A DNA stretch of 64,000 bases from Chrysopilus asiliformis (taxonomy: Eukaryota > Arthropoda > Insecta > Diptera > Rhagionidae): the NCBI GenBank assembly GCA_964034945.1, contig OZ035962.1, forward strand, positions 97,631,784-97,695,783. Direction: 5' to 3'. The notes below the pieces were generated by a model that saw only the letters and a program-made list of their open reading frames with translations, did not search any database and had not been told where the DNA came from. The position numbers were made by a program, and so were the translations under genes. Numbering within the stretch: the stretch's first letter is position 1; the number at the start of each line of letters is the position of its first letter. Of the stretch, positions 36,838-49,515 are shown piece after piece.

Positions 36838-37190
36838 CGGAGTTTCTTTACCCCCTCCCCTTACTCCCCCACCTCTCGGGCTACTTTTTAAGGGGTCTAT
36901 GTTGGGGCTGGACCCCCGACGAACATCTATGACAAATTTCAGGCCAATCGGTTCAGTAGTTTCCCCGCGAAAGAGTAACATAGAGGGAAAACTAAGTTTC
37001 GAGATGATTTTACCCCCTCCCCTTACTTCCCCCACCACTCGCGATACTTTTCAGTATGCCTATGTTGGAACCAGAACTACCACAGACACTCATGCCAAAT
37101 TTCAAGTCAATTGGTTCAGCCGTTTTTGCGTGAAAGAGGAACAGACAGACAGACAGACACCAACTCATTTTTATATATTAGTATGATAAT
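36838..37190 (+). repeat. family D CT-rich dispersed repeat, copy 2
   Basis: Two tandem units about 165 bp apart of 'taccccctccccttactccc ... aatcggttcagtag ... ccccgcgaaagagtaaca'. It ends in 'cagacagacagacaccaact' and 'ttatatattagtatgat', a tail style common among insect dispersed repeats. Close in sequence to 30843-31270. Confidence 0.7.
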
Positions 37191-37472
37191 TAGGTTTTGA
37201 ACAGACTATCAAAGTTTTGTCGGGGTTTTTCGGAAGCTGTTATCGTTCCATAGAACTATCGAACGCGATTTTAGAAGAAAATGAACCGTTTTCGAGATAA
37301 TCGCAAAAATCATCTATATTTATATGAGAGAGAGGAGAAGGCTATTTATTTTTTTTTACTTTCGGGACAGGTTTAACTTTTGAATAAAGCGTAGTGTCTG
37401 CCAAATATAAACTCTCTACTTCAAATAGTTCTCGAGTTTTCAAATGTTTTTGTGTAAAAACTTTCAACATTA

Positions 37473-37870
37473 AGCTAGAACCTGAATCGTACGTCGATGC
37501 GTCCGTCATGCGTCCGTCCGGTAGACAGTTTTATGCGGTAACAGTTGGGTACGGCAACGAATCACTTCTTCTTCACTTTTTTGCACTTCTTCTATTAGTT
37601 TATCGTCGAAACAATTACTTTCAATTTGTTCCATACTTAAATTGCTTAAATCGTAACCAAACTTTTTTGCGAAATGACATTTCCGTGCGTTGCCGCATGT
37701 AAAAGTAGAAAGTCGACCTACTCTATGCGGTGACGGTGCGTTGCCGCATCGGACAAACGCGTTATTAGGGGAGTACTCATAGCAGCCCGTTGATTTTACT
37801 TTGACCGCATCGAACTGTCAACGTGACGGACGCATGGCGGACGCACGGACGTATGTTTCTGGTTCTACCT
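37473..37870. mobile_element. PIF/Harbinger-type MITE (398 bp)
   Basis: TTA flanks both sides (37470-37472, 37871-37873). The TIRs start AGCTAGAACC and AGGTAGAACC and continue into inverted GC-rich 'tgcgtccg(t/c)catgcgtccg' segments. The AGGTAGAA start is shared with the element at 21811. The 102-codon open frame overlapping it is not supported as a gene. Confidence 0.7.
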
Positions 37871-37874
37871 TTAT

Positions 37875-39965
37875 ATATCTTTTTATATTCGTCACATGAG
37901 GTTTGATTATGTAAGAAAGGTATCATCTCACCGTTAGGTGGATTAAGCTGTGTTTTTTCTCAGGCTTTAGAGAACAACGCCTTTATTAACGCTCAACTAG
38001 TCTGAATGTAGAATACAGGGTTATCTCGCGGAGTGTAAAAAATATAAGATCGAAGATCAGTTTTAGCGATTTGTCAACAATGTAAAAACATTTCGAAATA
38101 ACATGGCATCAAATGGAATTCGTTTACATTGCCAGTTATTTACAAAGAAAATAATTTCAGTTGAATCACTTTTATTTGCAATGAAATTGATAAGATGTAA
38201 ATTAAACAAAAATTGTAGGATATTCTGCCAAAGTTTGGGAAGAACAAGTTCAGGACTTTTTTCAATACGCCCTGCGTGATAATGAAGTTAATAACAATTT
38301 TTTTTTTCTCTGTCAATTTAAGTTATAAACACGACTAATATGTAAATTTCCAAGATGTGTTGCTTCGAAATTCCGAGATCTTTGGAGGCTATTTACATCT
38401 CAGAACCGCAAATGTATGGAAATCCCCGATAATATAAAACCTCTCCCGATTTCAGAATAGAACGGGACGGGTGCGGTTTAGTATCTATACCCGGCATCAA
38501 TAATTCACTGTGCAAAATACGATGACATCATTACAAGTAATGCTCAGAAATATTGAAAGAAATCGTAAGACACTCTCGCGGTAAATTCCCAATACACCAG
38601 TCTGGCTTTACATCTCGGCAATGAATTAATATATTTCCAAAAGATGTTATTGTCAATATTACGAAAACAGTGATAGCTTATACCATATATACCACTGTGA
38701 AAGCTGAATTAAGTCAAGCTAAGAAACTTGAGCTACTTGTTTAGCATTTCCTAGAGACGCTTAGCTATTTACTCCAAGCCGGGCTTGATATTGATAAGAA
38801 TTAAGAAATGAGGCAAACGATTGAGAAACATGGAAAAATTATGAAAGACGATGGGTAAACCTAAAGAAATGATTGCATTTCATATTCAATCAGAATGGTG
38901 TCTTCTGATAGACATATTTTGCTCGTAGGTATTATATTAAAAAAGATATGAAGAAGAAGACGAAAAAAATGTGATTACTACGATTTACTTTGGGTAGTGG
39001 TGTTGGTGCTATCAAAGCCGGCTTAGCCTGTTTTCCCTCAATCAAGTCTTGGATACACGAGACCCGGTATTCATATAAAGCACATGTACACATTGGACAG
39101 GGTGGAAGCTAAACAACTTAAGATACGTGCAAATACACATCGTTGCTTTAGCAGCTATTCGAAATCATTACCTATACTAACTGATTTTTCTACGGAAAGT
39201 CAAGCCAAGTATCTCAACTCAATTCGACTTCCAGAGAGGTGGAATATTCTTAAAATTGTGCTATTCACATGACTTAATTAGTCATTTTTCGCTATCGTTG
39301 CAAAGGAATTAACATTCCTGAAATTTTACTTGCGATTAAGTAATTTTACTTTAAACCGAGCTCCGCTTGATTAAATAAATACTTGCATAGCTTCATAAAA
39401 CTAGTGTACTTTCATTTAGTTTGTAACTATATATATTATATATATATGTATGTATAATACTAGTATGGATAACATACAGTAAACAGAAATTCTTTAAGTA
39501 AAAATTATCTGACAGGTTTGATGGATTTCGGAAGAAAAAGAAAATTTTAATGAGTGTAAAAATCGCTAGAGGCCATTGAAAATATTTATTCGGAAAAATT
39601 TCGAAATAAAAATAAGTCCATGACATTTACATATGTATGTATGTACATTGTTTTGTAATTTACAATCAAGAATATATTTTTTCGTAGTTGTCGTTTTAAT
39701 GTTTAACGATTTAAATGATTAATTGTATTACTAATTTGAAAATATTACCAGGAAATTTTTTTCTGCCAATTTTTAATATGAGAAATTGAATGTTTGTATG
39801 TTCCAAGTTGGCTCCAGAAGCACCCAGAAGATTTAGACGTAATTTTTTTAATGCACATAGTTCCATTAGATGGCAAAACTATACTCAAACAGCTTTTATG
39901 CTAACCGTGACGTTTCCGGTTGACGTATATCGTCAAGGCATATGTCAACCGCTAACGTAATGTAC
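37875..39965. other. AT-rich DNA without recognised feature
   Basis: A (TA)n/(TATG)n tract lies at about 39428-39455. Nothing else is supported. Confidence 0.4.
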
Positions 39966-39970
39966 TTCAA

Positions 39971-40259
39971 TGACTGTGTTTACATTCAGGATTCATTTTG
40001 AGGCGGCACGTCAATCGTTATTTCTCTGTCGTGTGCACACGGTTCGCTTCATCTTTATTCGCTAAACCGGTTTCATCAACAAAACTAAACGAAACAGGTC
40101 TTAACAACCAGACTCAAACCATTTTGCGACTGAAAATTTTAAGTCAATCTAAATTTCGTTCGCTCTTTTTGGTTTCCCTCCCCACTGCGTCCCTCACCAA
40201 CACTTGGCCGGAGCGAATGACGTGCCGCCTCAAAATGAGTCTTAATGTAAACACAGTCA
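39971..40259. mobile_element. 289-bp TIR element
   Basis: The left end TGACTGTGTTTACATT continues to 'tcattttgaggcggcacgtca', and the reversed right end matches for about 45 bp with few mismatches. The target duplication is unclear. An 88-codon open frame across it is incidental. Confidence 0.65.
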
Positions 40260-40799
40260 ATTGATCCTCTTTTTCACCGCCTATACGCTTTTCTACCATT
40301 CCTTACCACTTTTCAAACTTTACAAGTGAAAAGTCGTACTGACCAAAGACCTTATATTTAGAGAAAGGCTTCTAAAAGTATAGCCTTCACAAGAACGACC
40401 TAAGAAATTTGTGGTTTCTAACTGGGTTCACATCCAATTTTGAATAATTCTGTTGTGCTCGGTTTTATTGTTATTTGATTCGGAAAGTGTCGGTTCCGAA
40501 ATTTTCCACCATATTATGGTGAAAGTTTTTCTCTAATATAAAGGCTTTAGCCTTTAACAATTAGCTCTTACTAACTTAGTAACCACTGAAGATGTGTGCG
40601 AAACGTTCTAATTGCACGCTAATTCTAGTACGTTTTTATTCATTTATCACAGCGCCCTCGAAACGGTAAGATAAAAACTAAAATTAGAACGGAGATTAGC
40701 AAGCAATTAGCCCATATTGCATTCGCCAAAAGTTGTTACTAAGTTAGTGACAGCTTATTGATAAGGACATTTACTGTACTCTACATATGAATATTTGAC

Positions 40800-41165
40800 A
40801 ATTACCTAAAAATTCTCATCCCCTCTAACCCCCTCTCCTGCTAAATTGTAAACCAGTGGAGAAATTTCAGTATGGTTTTCATTAAAAGATCAAAACAGAC
40901 TTTAATAAGCTTATGCAGGCTCCACCGAATCAATGTTTTGCGAAGGAGGTCCAATCCCACATTTGAAAGGGGGTGTGAAACAAATGAAGAAGTAAAAAAA
41001 ATATGTAAGTTATCCAAAATATATGACACTTTTAGGGGGCAGGGATGGAGGGAAGGATCCGGTAGCATGGCGGAGTTATTGAATTTCATACAAAAATTCA
41101 CGATAAGGTTTTATCAGGGATTTTCATTGTCACCCTCTAGTCCTCTAATATCACTTGTTTGCTTC
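40800..41165. repeat. dispersed repeat related to 18113 and 31939
   Basis: Contains 'ccccctctcctgctaaattgtaaaccagtgg' (compare 18608-18635) and 'atatgacacttttagggg' (compare 32060-32075 reversed). Boundaries are uncertain. Confidence 0.4.
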
Positions 41166-41169
41166 CAAG

Positions 41170-42780
41170 ATATTTAAAGGTTTGCCTTTGATTTAATTTA
41201 AAAATATTGTTAATGGTTATGGCATATCGAGTGCGTCGTATTGCCTCATTGCACAATTTCTCAAGTCATCCAAAGGATTTTAGATCTTTTCCTTGCAAAA
41301 ATATTTCTTATTTGCATAGTTTTTACTTGTCCTAATTGTATTTGCTTGGTTGTGTAATTATAAACCTTTTGTGAAAGGAAATGAGTCTAAATTCGTTTGG
41401 CTGTCTTAAAAAAAAAAACAATTTTTGTATGCCATAGATGCCAAGTGCTAATATGTAAATAAATTTAATTAAAAATTTGGTCCTAAATTATGAAAGTGGG
41501 CCTTCTATTTAAGAAATGATATTCGTTGCCTTTAAAATTAAAAATTCGGGAACGTTTATTAATTGGAACAAAAATATTTATCAAGAGCTTTTCTTGTGCC
41601 ATCAAATTATCCAAATGCAAATAAAATATACTCCGGTTTCAATTAAATTAACTAGAATTTGATATTTGTTCTAGTTACCTTTTTCCTCAAGTTTTGTTAT
41701 CAATTTCATGTCTGTCTAAATGTGAAACTCTTTCTATTGCCTTTTTAGTTACGCAATTTTTGATGACAAAATTTTTTTTTAAAAGAAAAACGACCTAATC
41801 GCTTATGACATACAAAGTCTTTTACGATATTTTCGATTTGAACAAGTGTTTTCCACTTATATTGACACGATATGAGAGAAACTGACACAGAATTTTTATT
41901 GGGACGATAGCTGATGAAAATGTCGTTTAATTGCGATAGAAAAAAAATATTTTTCCTATCACTGTCACTACCCTAGAAGAAGAGTTTTGATCGAATAGAA
42001 AAAAAAGATGTTTCAAAAACAATTTTTGAACAGAGAGAAAGATGCAGGTGAGTTTGAGGTCCGGGGTGTTGAATCGACAATACTTAGAACGATTGAGGTA
42101 ATAAGAAGTCATATAAGAGACACCACGCATGGCATAAACATATGTAACAACTCAGAATAACCCAAAGTAAGGCATTATAAAATGTGTTTAATTACGTTTC
42201 AAGGTTAAATTCAAAAAAATTCAAATTTTGATAAACACACCAAAAATTTCTTGATAATGGCAAAAAGGCTGATATCTCATGCGTAATAAATAGGTAATAC
42301 ATATGTGATATTAAAAAAAATACATATTAGCTAAATTAATTTTGTAAAAGGTGAATTTGGGGCGACTCTGGTGTTTTTCATTTAATCAATTTTCGGTTTG
42401 TGTGTGAAATGTGGTTTTGGGTTCAGGTGTTAAAAGTACCTATTTGCTTCTTTTTCTAATTTGAAACAATTGATATTTGACAATTATCGACGCAAAATGA
42501 ATAAATCAATATTTTCTTTTCTAAGTATTTCAAATATGTATTTAATTTTTGGAGTTTTTGGTATAATGTGTGGCCCAAAATTTTGCAATTTTTGAACCTC
42601 GTTTTCGCCAAGTTAATTTTTTTTTCGATTTCCAATTTATATTTTTTGGGTTTTGAGTGTTTTTTTTTCAGTTTTGAGTTTTCATCATTAGAGACCTTAT
42701 ATCTAGAGATTTTATATAAAACCATTTTGGATCGTTCCGCGGTCGGAGAAATCGGGTTCTTTTCTTTTTCTCTATGGTAC
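41170..42780. other. AT-rich DNA without recognised feature
   Basis: A lysine-rich 126-codon minus-strand frame at 42456-42836 follows from A/T composition. It is not called. Confidence 0.4.
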
Positions 42781-42786
42781 TTATCT

Positions 42787-43254
42787 CTTCTACACTTACG
42801 ACTTTTTCTACACTTATGACGACCGCGCCGCTGCACTTACGACTTTTTATCCCAACAAATTTTCTATCCCATTGATTGACCAATCAGAGCCCGAGGTGGC
42901 GGCGAGAGAAATTCTAGAGTTAAATTCCATGAAAGATTTCAATGCCGAAAATTCATGGAGTTTTTTTTTTGAAAATTGCGGAATCTAACCTTACTTGACA
43001 AGAAGTCGCTAAAACAACCAATTTTTTTTTACTGAAAATGCTATTCTAAAGGCTTTGAAAGAAGATTTTCGGTATATTTAGGAGTTTTTCCTCTGCAATT
43101 TCGTAATTTGCATGGCTTGCAATAGCTGTGACAAGTTGTTTTCATTTCAAAGGGATGTAAAGAAATTGGATTCCATGAAATTTTCTGCCCAACTGTCAAA
43201 AAAATCTCATTCCGGTGAGATATTTCTTGGGATAAAAAATCGAAAGTGTAGAAG
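42787..43254. mobile_element. TIR element of about 468 bp
   Basis: The left side has CTTCTACACTTACGACTTTT, repeated as a degenerate second unit, then 'tttatcccaa'. The right end reversed reads CTTCTACACTTTCGATTTTT then 'tatcccaa'. No target duplication was recognised. Confidence 0.55.
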
Positions 43255-43369
43255 CCCGGTTAAAGTGGATTGGGTATCGTCATTTGAGTTTTCCTAATAG
43301 TTTTTTGAAATGTTTTAATATTCAATTACAAATTTTACACTTATTTTTAAATAAAATTTTAACTAAAAG

Positions 43370-43870
43370 ACCCTAGTGTCTGTCTGTCTGCCTGTCATTT
43401 ACACGTTTAGACTTAGGATGGCTCCGAACGGGGTCACATACATTGTCGGCGCCTCCAAGCAATATGTAGATTTCAAATATATAAGAAATTTTCAAAACCT
43501 ATGGTTTTAACGAAAAAATTCCGATAGTCTAGAGGTTAATACGATAACTTTTAAACAAATTGAGATAGAGACTTGAAATTTCGCACAGCCACATTTCTTG
43601 TAAAAGGCAGGGCTAAATTCTTGCAGGAACAATTTTAGACAATTCCTTCTCCTCTTCTCCATACAAATGAAATAGTTTTGTGTTGTATCGAAAAATCTGT
43701 AAAGCTTATATGATTTTACATAATTCTTCCATTCATCAAAATAAAATTGGACCACTGTGACCCCCTTCCAGATACAAATAAAACAATTTCTTTCAAAATT
43801 TGGTCTGAATTTCTCAGAAAGTATTCGGAGATTGCCTTCTGGTAATTGTAGTTTTTCTTACGATTTTAAA
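43370..43870 (+). repeat. family B repeat, copy 6
   Basis: A short GTCT tract (43378-43398), 'gagatagagacttgaaatttcgcacag', a 'ccatacaaatgaaatag' module and the family end 'tggtaattgtagtttttctta' are in the family order. Confidence 0.55.
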
Positions 43871-43879
43871 TTAATTTTC

Positions 43880-45340
43880 AAGCTAAATTTGATTAAAAAA
43901 AATCAAATAATTTTAGACTTTCTTGTTGCACGTGTATCATGATAACAAAAAATTCTTTAATTTATCAGTAGTAAAAAAAAGAGTATTTCAAAATACCACG
44001 CGCGTCTGTCAAAACAGTTGCCCAGCAATAATACAATAAAATATTAATAATGGGTATGATATTGCCATAAAATCTATACTCTCTCGCGTCAAAATTTTTT
44101 TAATAGACATATGCAACTAATTAAATACTTAAAGTCTGGCGCTAAATAGTTTGCACTTTAGTTTCAAATATAAAATGGTTACAACTGTGCATAGTGAAAA
44201 GGGTGAAATGTTTCAATTATTGATAAGATTTTTATGGCCGGCATTACAAAATATTTATTTTCATCTAATTGCTTGAGGCTAGCATGGTTTGTCAACAGAT
44301 TGAGTGAAACTTTTCATATATTTTCCTTCTCGTATAACTAAATAGCTTTACGATAAGATAGAATTATGATAAATGTCACAATTTTTGTTGTTTCTGTTTC
44401 CTGATAGTGGCGAATAGTGAATGAATGGTGGCGGGATGGGAGCTAATCAAAACTATAAAGGGTCATAAAGAACTCATGACCTTTAAACCATCATTTCGTA
44501 CAAAATTGAAGGGATTTTAGTGAATAATTCTGTTAGAAAAAAAATTATGTTTAATAAAAAAAAAAACAGATGTGCGTCGAACAATGACGGAAATCTGTGT
44601 AAAAAAATAGTCTAAGGCCATTGATCGTCACTACTAGTACATACTATGATACCACACAACAAACAATTTGGAAATGTTTTTGGGTCGAGTAGTTTTTTTT
44701 TTTGGTAAAAAGTTGATAGTCCACATTAAAAATAGTATTGTTCGTTTTGCCTGGAACGCTGTCAGCTCTGCTTGAAACTTTACGATAATGCTTCCTTTCG
44801 TGGGTGATAAATCCGCACTTTGCTACTAGTTTTTGCCAAAAAAAAAAGTTTTATAAGGGTCGGAAAAATTATCAAAAACAAAAAAAAAACGAATGCTAGG
44901 AAGTATACTCGCAAAAAGCGAAACAAAAATTAATTACAGTTTTATTGTTTTACTTTTCGTAATCTTATCTGGTTTAGCGAATTTTTATGTTTGAAAGGTT
45001 TAACAAAAAGCAGGGAACAGGAAGGGAATTTATGTGTTTTTAGGAATTTGCGAAATTTTGCTTCTGAACTTATGATTATAAGAAAAAGTACATCGGGACC
45101 ATCACTGGTATTAGGAGAAATTTGAAAAACTACTGGCGTCGGTCTGTCTGTTGCTCGTTGACGTGAAAACGTTTAACTGATTGGACTGAAAGTTCGCATG
45201 AATATTCGACGGAAATCCATACGTAACACAAGCTTACAACACAATAAGGCTTACAACACAAGCTTGTTGAAATATGGAAATCTTAAGCCTATTTAAGAAT
45301 ATGGAAAATCTTTTATATTTTATTCGACTTTCTTTGGAAG
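43880..45340. other. AT-rich DNA without recognised feature
   Basis: No supported feature apart from a possible diverged fragment of the 48330 repeat near 45116-45230. Confidence 0.4.
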
Positions 45341-45345
45341 TTAGT

Positions 45346-45486
45346 GTAGCCCAGTGGTATACCATTCAGCATTTGAACTCGAAGGTCCTGATTTTGTACC
45401 TCGCTTGCGGTTCACTCTCATTTGGTTGATTGAAATCAGTATAGCGATTATTCCAGAAAAAGTGAGTATTCTCACATGTGAGAAGC
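45346..45486 (+). repeat. tRNA-derived SINE
   Basis: The A-box TAGCCCAGTGG (45347-45357) is well matched, and a decayed B-box lies at about 390-400. The following body includes a 45-nt segment (45440-45484) that recurs inverted at 46282-46326. Confidence 0.6.
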
Positions 45487-45668
45487 CTGTAGGAACACAG
45501 AATTTGCATTGTTGTGTTAGTGGATTTGGAAGATAGTATTTGTATGAACATTTGTAAGGTTTGCGAACATTTCCTCTAGTTGTGGCAACCCCATTTATTT
45601 ACTCATTTTGAACTGTCAAAGTTCCACCTGTAATTTTGCTTGGTGAGAAAATATAAACATTAATAAAA

Positions 45669-45997
45669 ATGTCTAAAGTGAGTATATTTACAATTTTTTT
45701 AAATATAATTTTAAACAATTTACTTTTGTTACAGAATGTGAGAGCGAGCACATTGCAAAAATAGAAATTAGTCGAGATTTTGGAGGAAAATTTTTCAAAC
45801 CTCTAGCGGCATTGCTCGCCAGCCGGCAAAGCTAGACAAACAGAAATTTGGGATCATATAACTTGCTTGCTAAATGGATTGGGGACGGGAAAAACTGTTC
45901 TTCAGTGGCAGAAGATAATATGTTTAACAAAACCTTCCAGAAAAAAGGGAGACGAAGTTCGCTTCTTAAAGTGTTTGACTTGCTTAAAAATTCTTGA
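45669..45997 (+). pseudogene. decayed Myb/SANT-like gene of a Harbinger-type transposon
   Basis: ATG at 45669 gives a three-codon first exon, then a GTGAGT donor (45678), a short intron and an ACAG acceptor (45731-45734). One continuous frame follows, with two internal stop codons, ending at TAA 45995-45997. It reads STLQK, LVEILEENF, EIWDHITCLLNGLGTGKT and LQWQK. The spaced L/W pattern (LV..LEEN, W..IT..LN.LG.G, W.K) fits the Myb/SANT-like DNA-binding proteins that accompany PIF/Harbinger transposases in insects. The family assignment is from motif spacing only. The stops make it a relic. No transposase lies beside it, and the element ends are not resolved. Confidence 0.5.
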
Positions 45998-46281
45998 TTA
46001 AAGTGGCATTCGAGTTCTCAAATACTCCGGAATTTTAGTTTCAGAAATTGCAAATGGATCGCTTCCGTCCCTAAGTTGTCTTCTTAGAATTCTCATGTGG
46101 TTTTTTCGGATGTAATATTCCATTATTGATAGCGGGATCATCTTCAATTCTAACTTTAACTACTTTTTCGAAAAAAAAAACACAATTTAAACGCCCGCAG
46201 CATTGCCAACTTAGCAAAACATACAATAAATTTCCCTTAAAATTCCTTTTAACAAGTAGTGTTGCAACCTCAAAAATATTC

Positions 46282-46400
46282 TTCTCACATGTGAGAATAC
46301 TCACTTTTTCTGGAATAATCACTATACAGTAATCATAGTTACTGCCTGATGCTAACGACACCATCCGTCTAAACTATTCTAAACTCTCCTGTGGCAACGG
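46282..46400 (-). repeat. partial SINE body, inverted
   Basis: The first 45 nt are an inverted copy of 45440-45484 with one mismatch, and the sequence beyond continues differently. The order of shared segments is not that of a simple inverted duplication, so two independent insertions are likelier. Confidence 0.5.
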
Positions 46401-46419
46401 AAAACCTTACAAATGTTGT

Positions 46420-48325
46420 GATAGATTCATTGTAAAATTGTTACAAAACCTCAACTGAGAAAGCCCAGTCCCACTCTGGGATGCAGTCCCATTAATCTGT
46501 GAAGTTCTTCAAAAAGTTTTATGTTATCAAGACGTATTTTTGAAGAGCAACTTTTGATCATCCTCAAACTTTTTCTAAGAGAATTATTCACTAAAATCCC
46601 TTTAAACCCTTCAATCCCTTCAATTCGTACTAATTGAATACTAAAATAATATTTCATAAAGATTTTTATATTTTATTTAGCAGTTTTTAAAAAAAATTTG
46701 AAAAAAACCTTTTTTTTATTGATATTTTATTAGAGTTCGAACGATTAATCGGCTTCGGCCGAAGGCTCCGGCCAAAAATTGACCTTCGGTGTCGGACTCT
46801 ACTAATTATTTAAGAAACTATAAACCATATAAAATTTCACTTAATTTTGAATACTTCCGTTTGAGTTACATTGAATAAAGAAACATAAAACTCACCGGAT
46901 CGAGATCTGAATCCCAGATATCCTTGAGATCGCCTGTTCCTATATCGTAAAACGTTTCCATATTGATTATATCCAGTTTGCCGGTTGTATTTAAACGTTA
47001 TAACAGGAAAACAAATCGAATAGTGCTCCTACTTCTGGAAGCACTTTTTAATGGTTATATATTTTTTTAAATCAGTCACACAAAACTTTATTTCAAAAAG
47101 GAATTTCCTCCTTTTTGGGATATAACGAAAAACGAAAAAAAAATGTTTTAAATCAAACGAAATGAAAAACTGAATTTTTATTTAAAACGTAGTTAAACAC
47201 TGTTTTTTTTATGTAAAATATTATTAACAATTGATTTATTTAATTATAATATTGATAAACAAACAAATTGATTTTTCATGCCTCTTTATATTTTGTAGCC
47301 AGTATCATTTGCCATTATTTCGCTATGCCGTTTTGATTCGGTTTTTGAACTTGGAACTCATTTAGATTTGAATAATTATCGTGCGTGAAATTAAAAACAA
47401 ACGGACTTGATTTGTCCAAATATCTCTTTTAATTAATTATTTTGGGTATTTATTTATATCGTTCGTAATTAGATCGTGTGAAATTTTCTCATCAGCAACT
47501 ATACCACCTGTTGCGGTTGAATATACCGGCTGAAAGTTATCACTCAAAAGTACACAATGATTAAAAAAAATAAAACATAAACTTTTTACAATTTCGGTAA
47601 TTAATTCCAAAAGACTTCCAGTTGAATTTCGATGTGTAGATTTTACGATATTTCACCAATTGGAAAGTTTTTTTTTTTAAATTAAAAACAATAAACACTG
47701 CCACTTTTAACTATCACCGAATGATGAATTCTTATATTTTACCACATCAAAATGGAAATTAATTATTTATTTCAAAAAAGTTTTATTAAGGACTTTTTGA
47801 ATTTTTACAAAATTTCTCAACGGTTTTTTTAACGTGTGAATTGATTATTTTAACGATCGATTGTTAACACCGACTAAAACGGTCGAGAATCCAACTTCGA
47901 ATGTTTAAGAAGTCACCATGAAGAAGTTTTGTGGTGGTCAATTATAGGCAGGTTTCACTGCGTTGAGCTTTCTTCTCAAAGCAACAATATGGGTACATGT
48001 GTTGGTGGTTTCGGAAAAAATCTTGCATTTTCCATTCTGTTTTACACGCTTTTCACGAAGGTCGAGAGAGAGCTTTTTGTTACACATCCAAATAATAGTA
48101 TGCCGGCTGTTCGAGTGAGGAAAAATCTTTGAATTTTTTGGAATTTTTCAAAAGCTATTCCTCAGCCGAAACAGTATATATTAATATAAACTTTTGACTA
48201 TAAAATTCAAATTGGTAATTTTTTGATTTTTATTTTCTTAAAAAAATGCGTGCAAAACTATGATTCTTATCGTTAACTTTTGTCGATATATCTGTATTAT
48301 TAAACTATTTTTATAATACTTTCGT
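46420..48325. other. no gene recognised
   Basis: A GC-rich patch 'cggcttcggccgaaggctccggcc' near 46750-46775 resembles a transposon end. A distant partner near 50215-50235 ('ccgtccttcggcc') is not convincing. The rest is AT-rich. Confidence 0.35.
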
Positions 48326-48329
48326 CAGT

Positions 48330-49438
48330 TATAGAGGGAAAGTATTGTACTCATGACGGAGACCGACTCGAGAATGGAGACAGATAGAAAATTTTTGATC
48401 AATACGGAATCCGTTTCAGGCAAAATTATGAGGAGGTCAGGGCGGGCTGTCTGTCAGTCTATCTTTCTGTCTGTCGGTTTGTCGGTCGGTCTGTCAGTCT
48501 GTCGGTCTGTCAGTCTGTCGGTCTGTCGGTCTGTCGGTCTGTCGGTCTGTCGGTCTGTCAGTCTGTCGGTGTTGGTCTGCCGGTCTGTCAGACTGGCTGT
48601 TTATCGGTTTGTCCGTTTCACCTATCTTAAATAACTCGAGAACGCGTTGAGCTAACGACTTGACAATTTTTGTAAATTAGTTTTATGAAAATGGAAATTT
48701 TCTGTCAATTTTTGGAAAAGTAACGGTAACTATAACGGGTACCTCCCATTATTTTTTTTTTTTGAAAAATTAAGTTCTTTGAAAATTTGTCGAAAATTAT
48801 GCGCTTTTGGGAAAAAATGAATATAACGAAATTTAATGCACATAAAATATTCTACATTTTTTGCTTTAACGGTATATACGTGTATCTAATGGTGCTCAAC
48901 ATATTTCAATAAAATACGTTTTTTAAAAATAATAAGTTTTTAAAAAAAATAAGTTTTTTGAAAATTTCTCGAAAACTGCCTTTTTGGGAAAAAATGAATA
49001 TTATAAAATCTAAAGAATATAAAATTTTCTACATTTTTTGCTTTGACGATTTTTACGTATCTCTAACGAGATACATAAAAACCAGTAAAGAAAACAGTGT
49101 AGAAAATGTTATATCCTTTTGTGATATTCATTTTTTTCATCGTATATTAGAGAAATTTTCAAAAAACTTAATTTAGAAAAAAAAAATTATAGCTAACGAT
49201 ACTTTTCCAAAAGTGGATAGAAAACTTTGATTTTCGTAAAATTCATTCACAAGAAATTTCAGGTCGCTATAGGTCAACGTGTTCTTGAGTTATTTAAGAT
49301 ACGTAAAGCGAACAGACCGACAGAAAAATGCACGGACGTCCTCATAATTTTGTCTGAAACGAATTTCGTACTGATCAGAAAGTTTTGCCTCCGTTCTCGA
49401 GTCGGTCTCCGTCATGAATACAATACTTTCCCTCTATA
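48330..49438. mobile_element. 1.1-kb foldback element with (GTCK)n interior
   Basis: Both ends start TATAGAGGGAAAGTATTGTA and remain inverted-similar for about 110 bp (through 'catgacggagaccgactcgag' and 'gtttcaggcaaaattatgag'). A (GTCT/GTCG)n array occupies 48449-48600. Two tandem modules of about 200 bp ('aatttctcgaaaactgcc' types) lie to the right of it. There is no transposase. The 93-codon frame is a translation of the array. Confidence 0.7.
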
Positions 49439-49515
49439 GCAGAGGAAAGTAATAACTTATGTTATATCCCGTTTCCTGTGCAGACTACCCGTAATATATG
49501 TGCCACCTTTTAATA

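Noticed and set aside
39998..40264. 88-codon open frame
   Set aside because: It coincides with a TIR element, whose ends supply both the beginning and the end of the frame.
42456..42836. 126-codon lysine-rich frame
   Set aside because: Composition follows from A/T-rich sequence, and it partly overlaps a TIR element.
45440..46326. The 45-nt inverted pair as TIRs of the Harbinger relic
   Set aside because: One arm belongs to the body of a tRNA-derived SINE, and the order of further shared segments is not that of terminal repeats.
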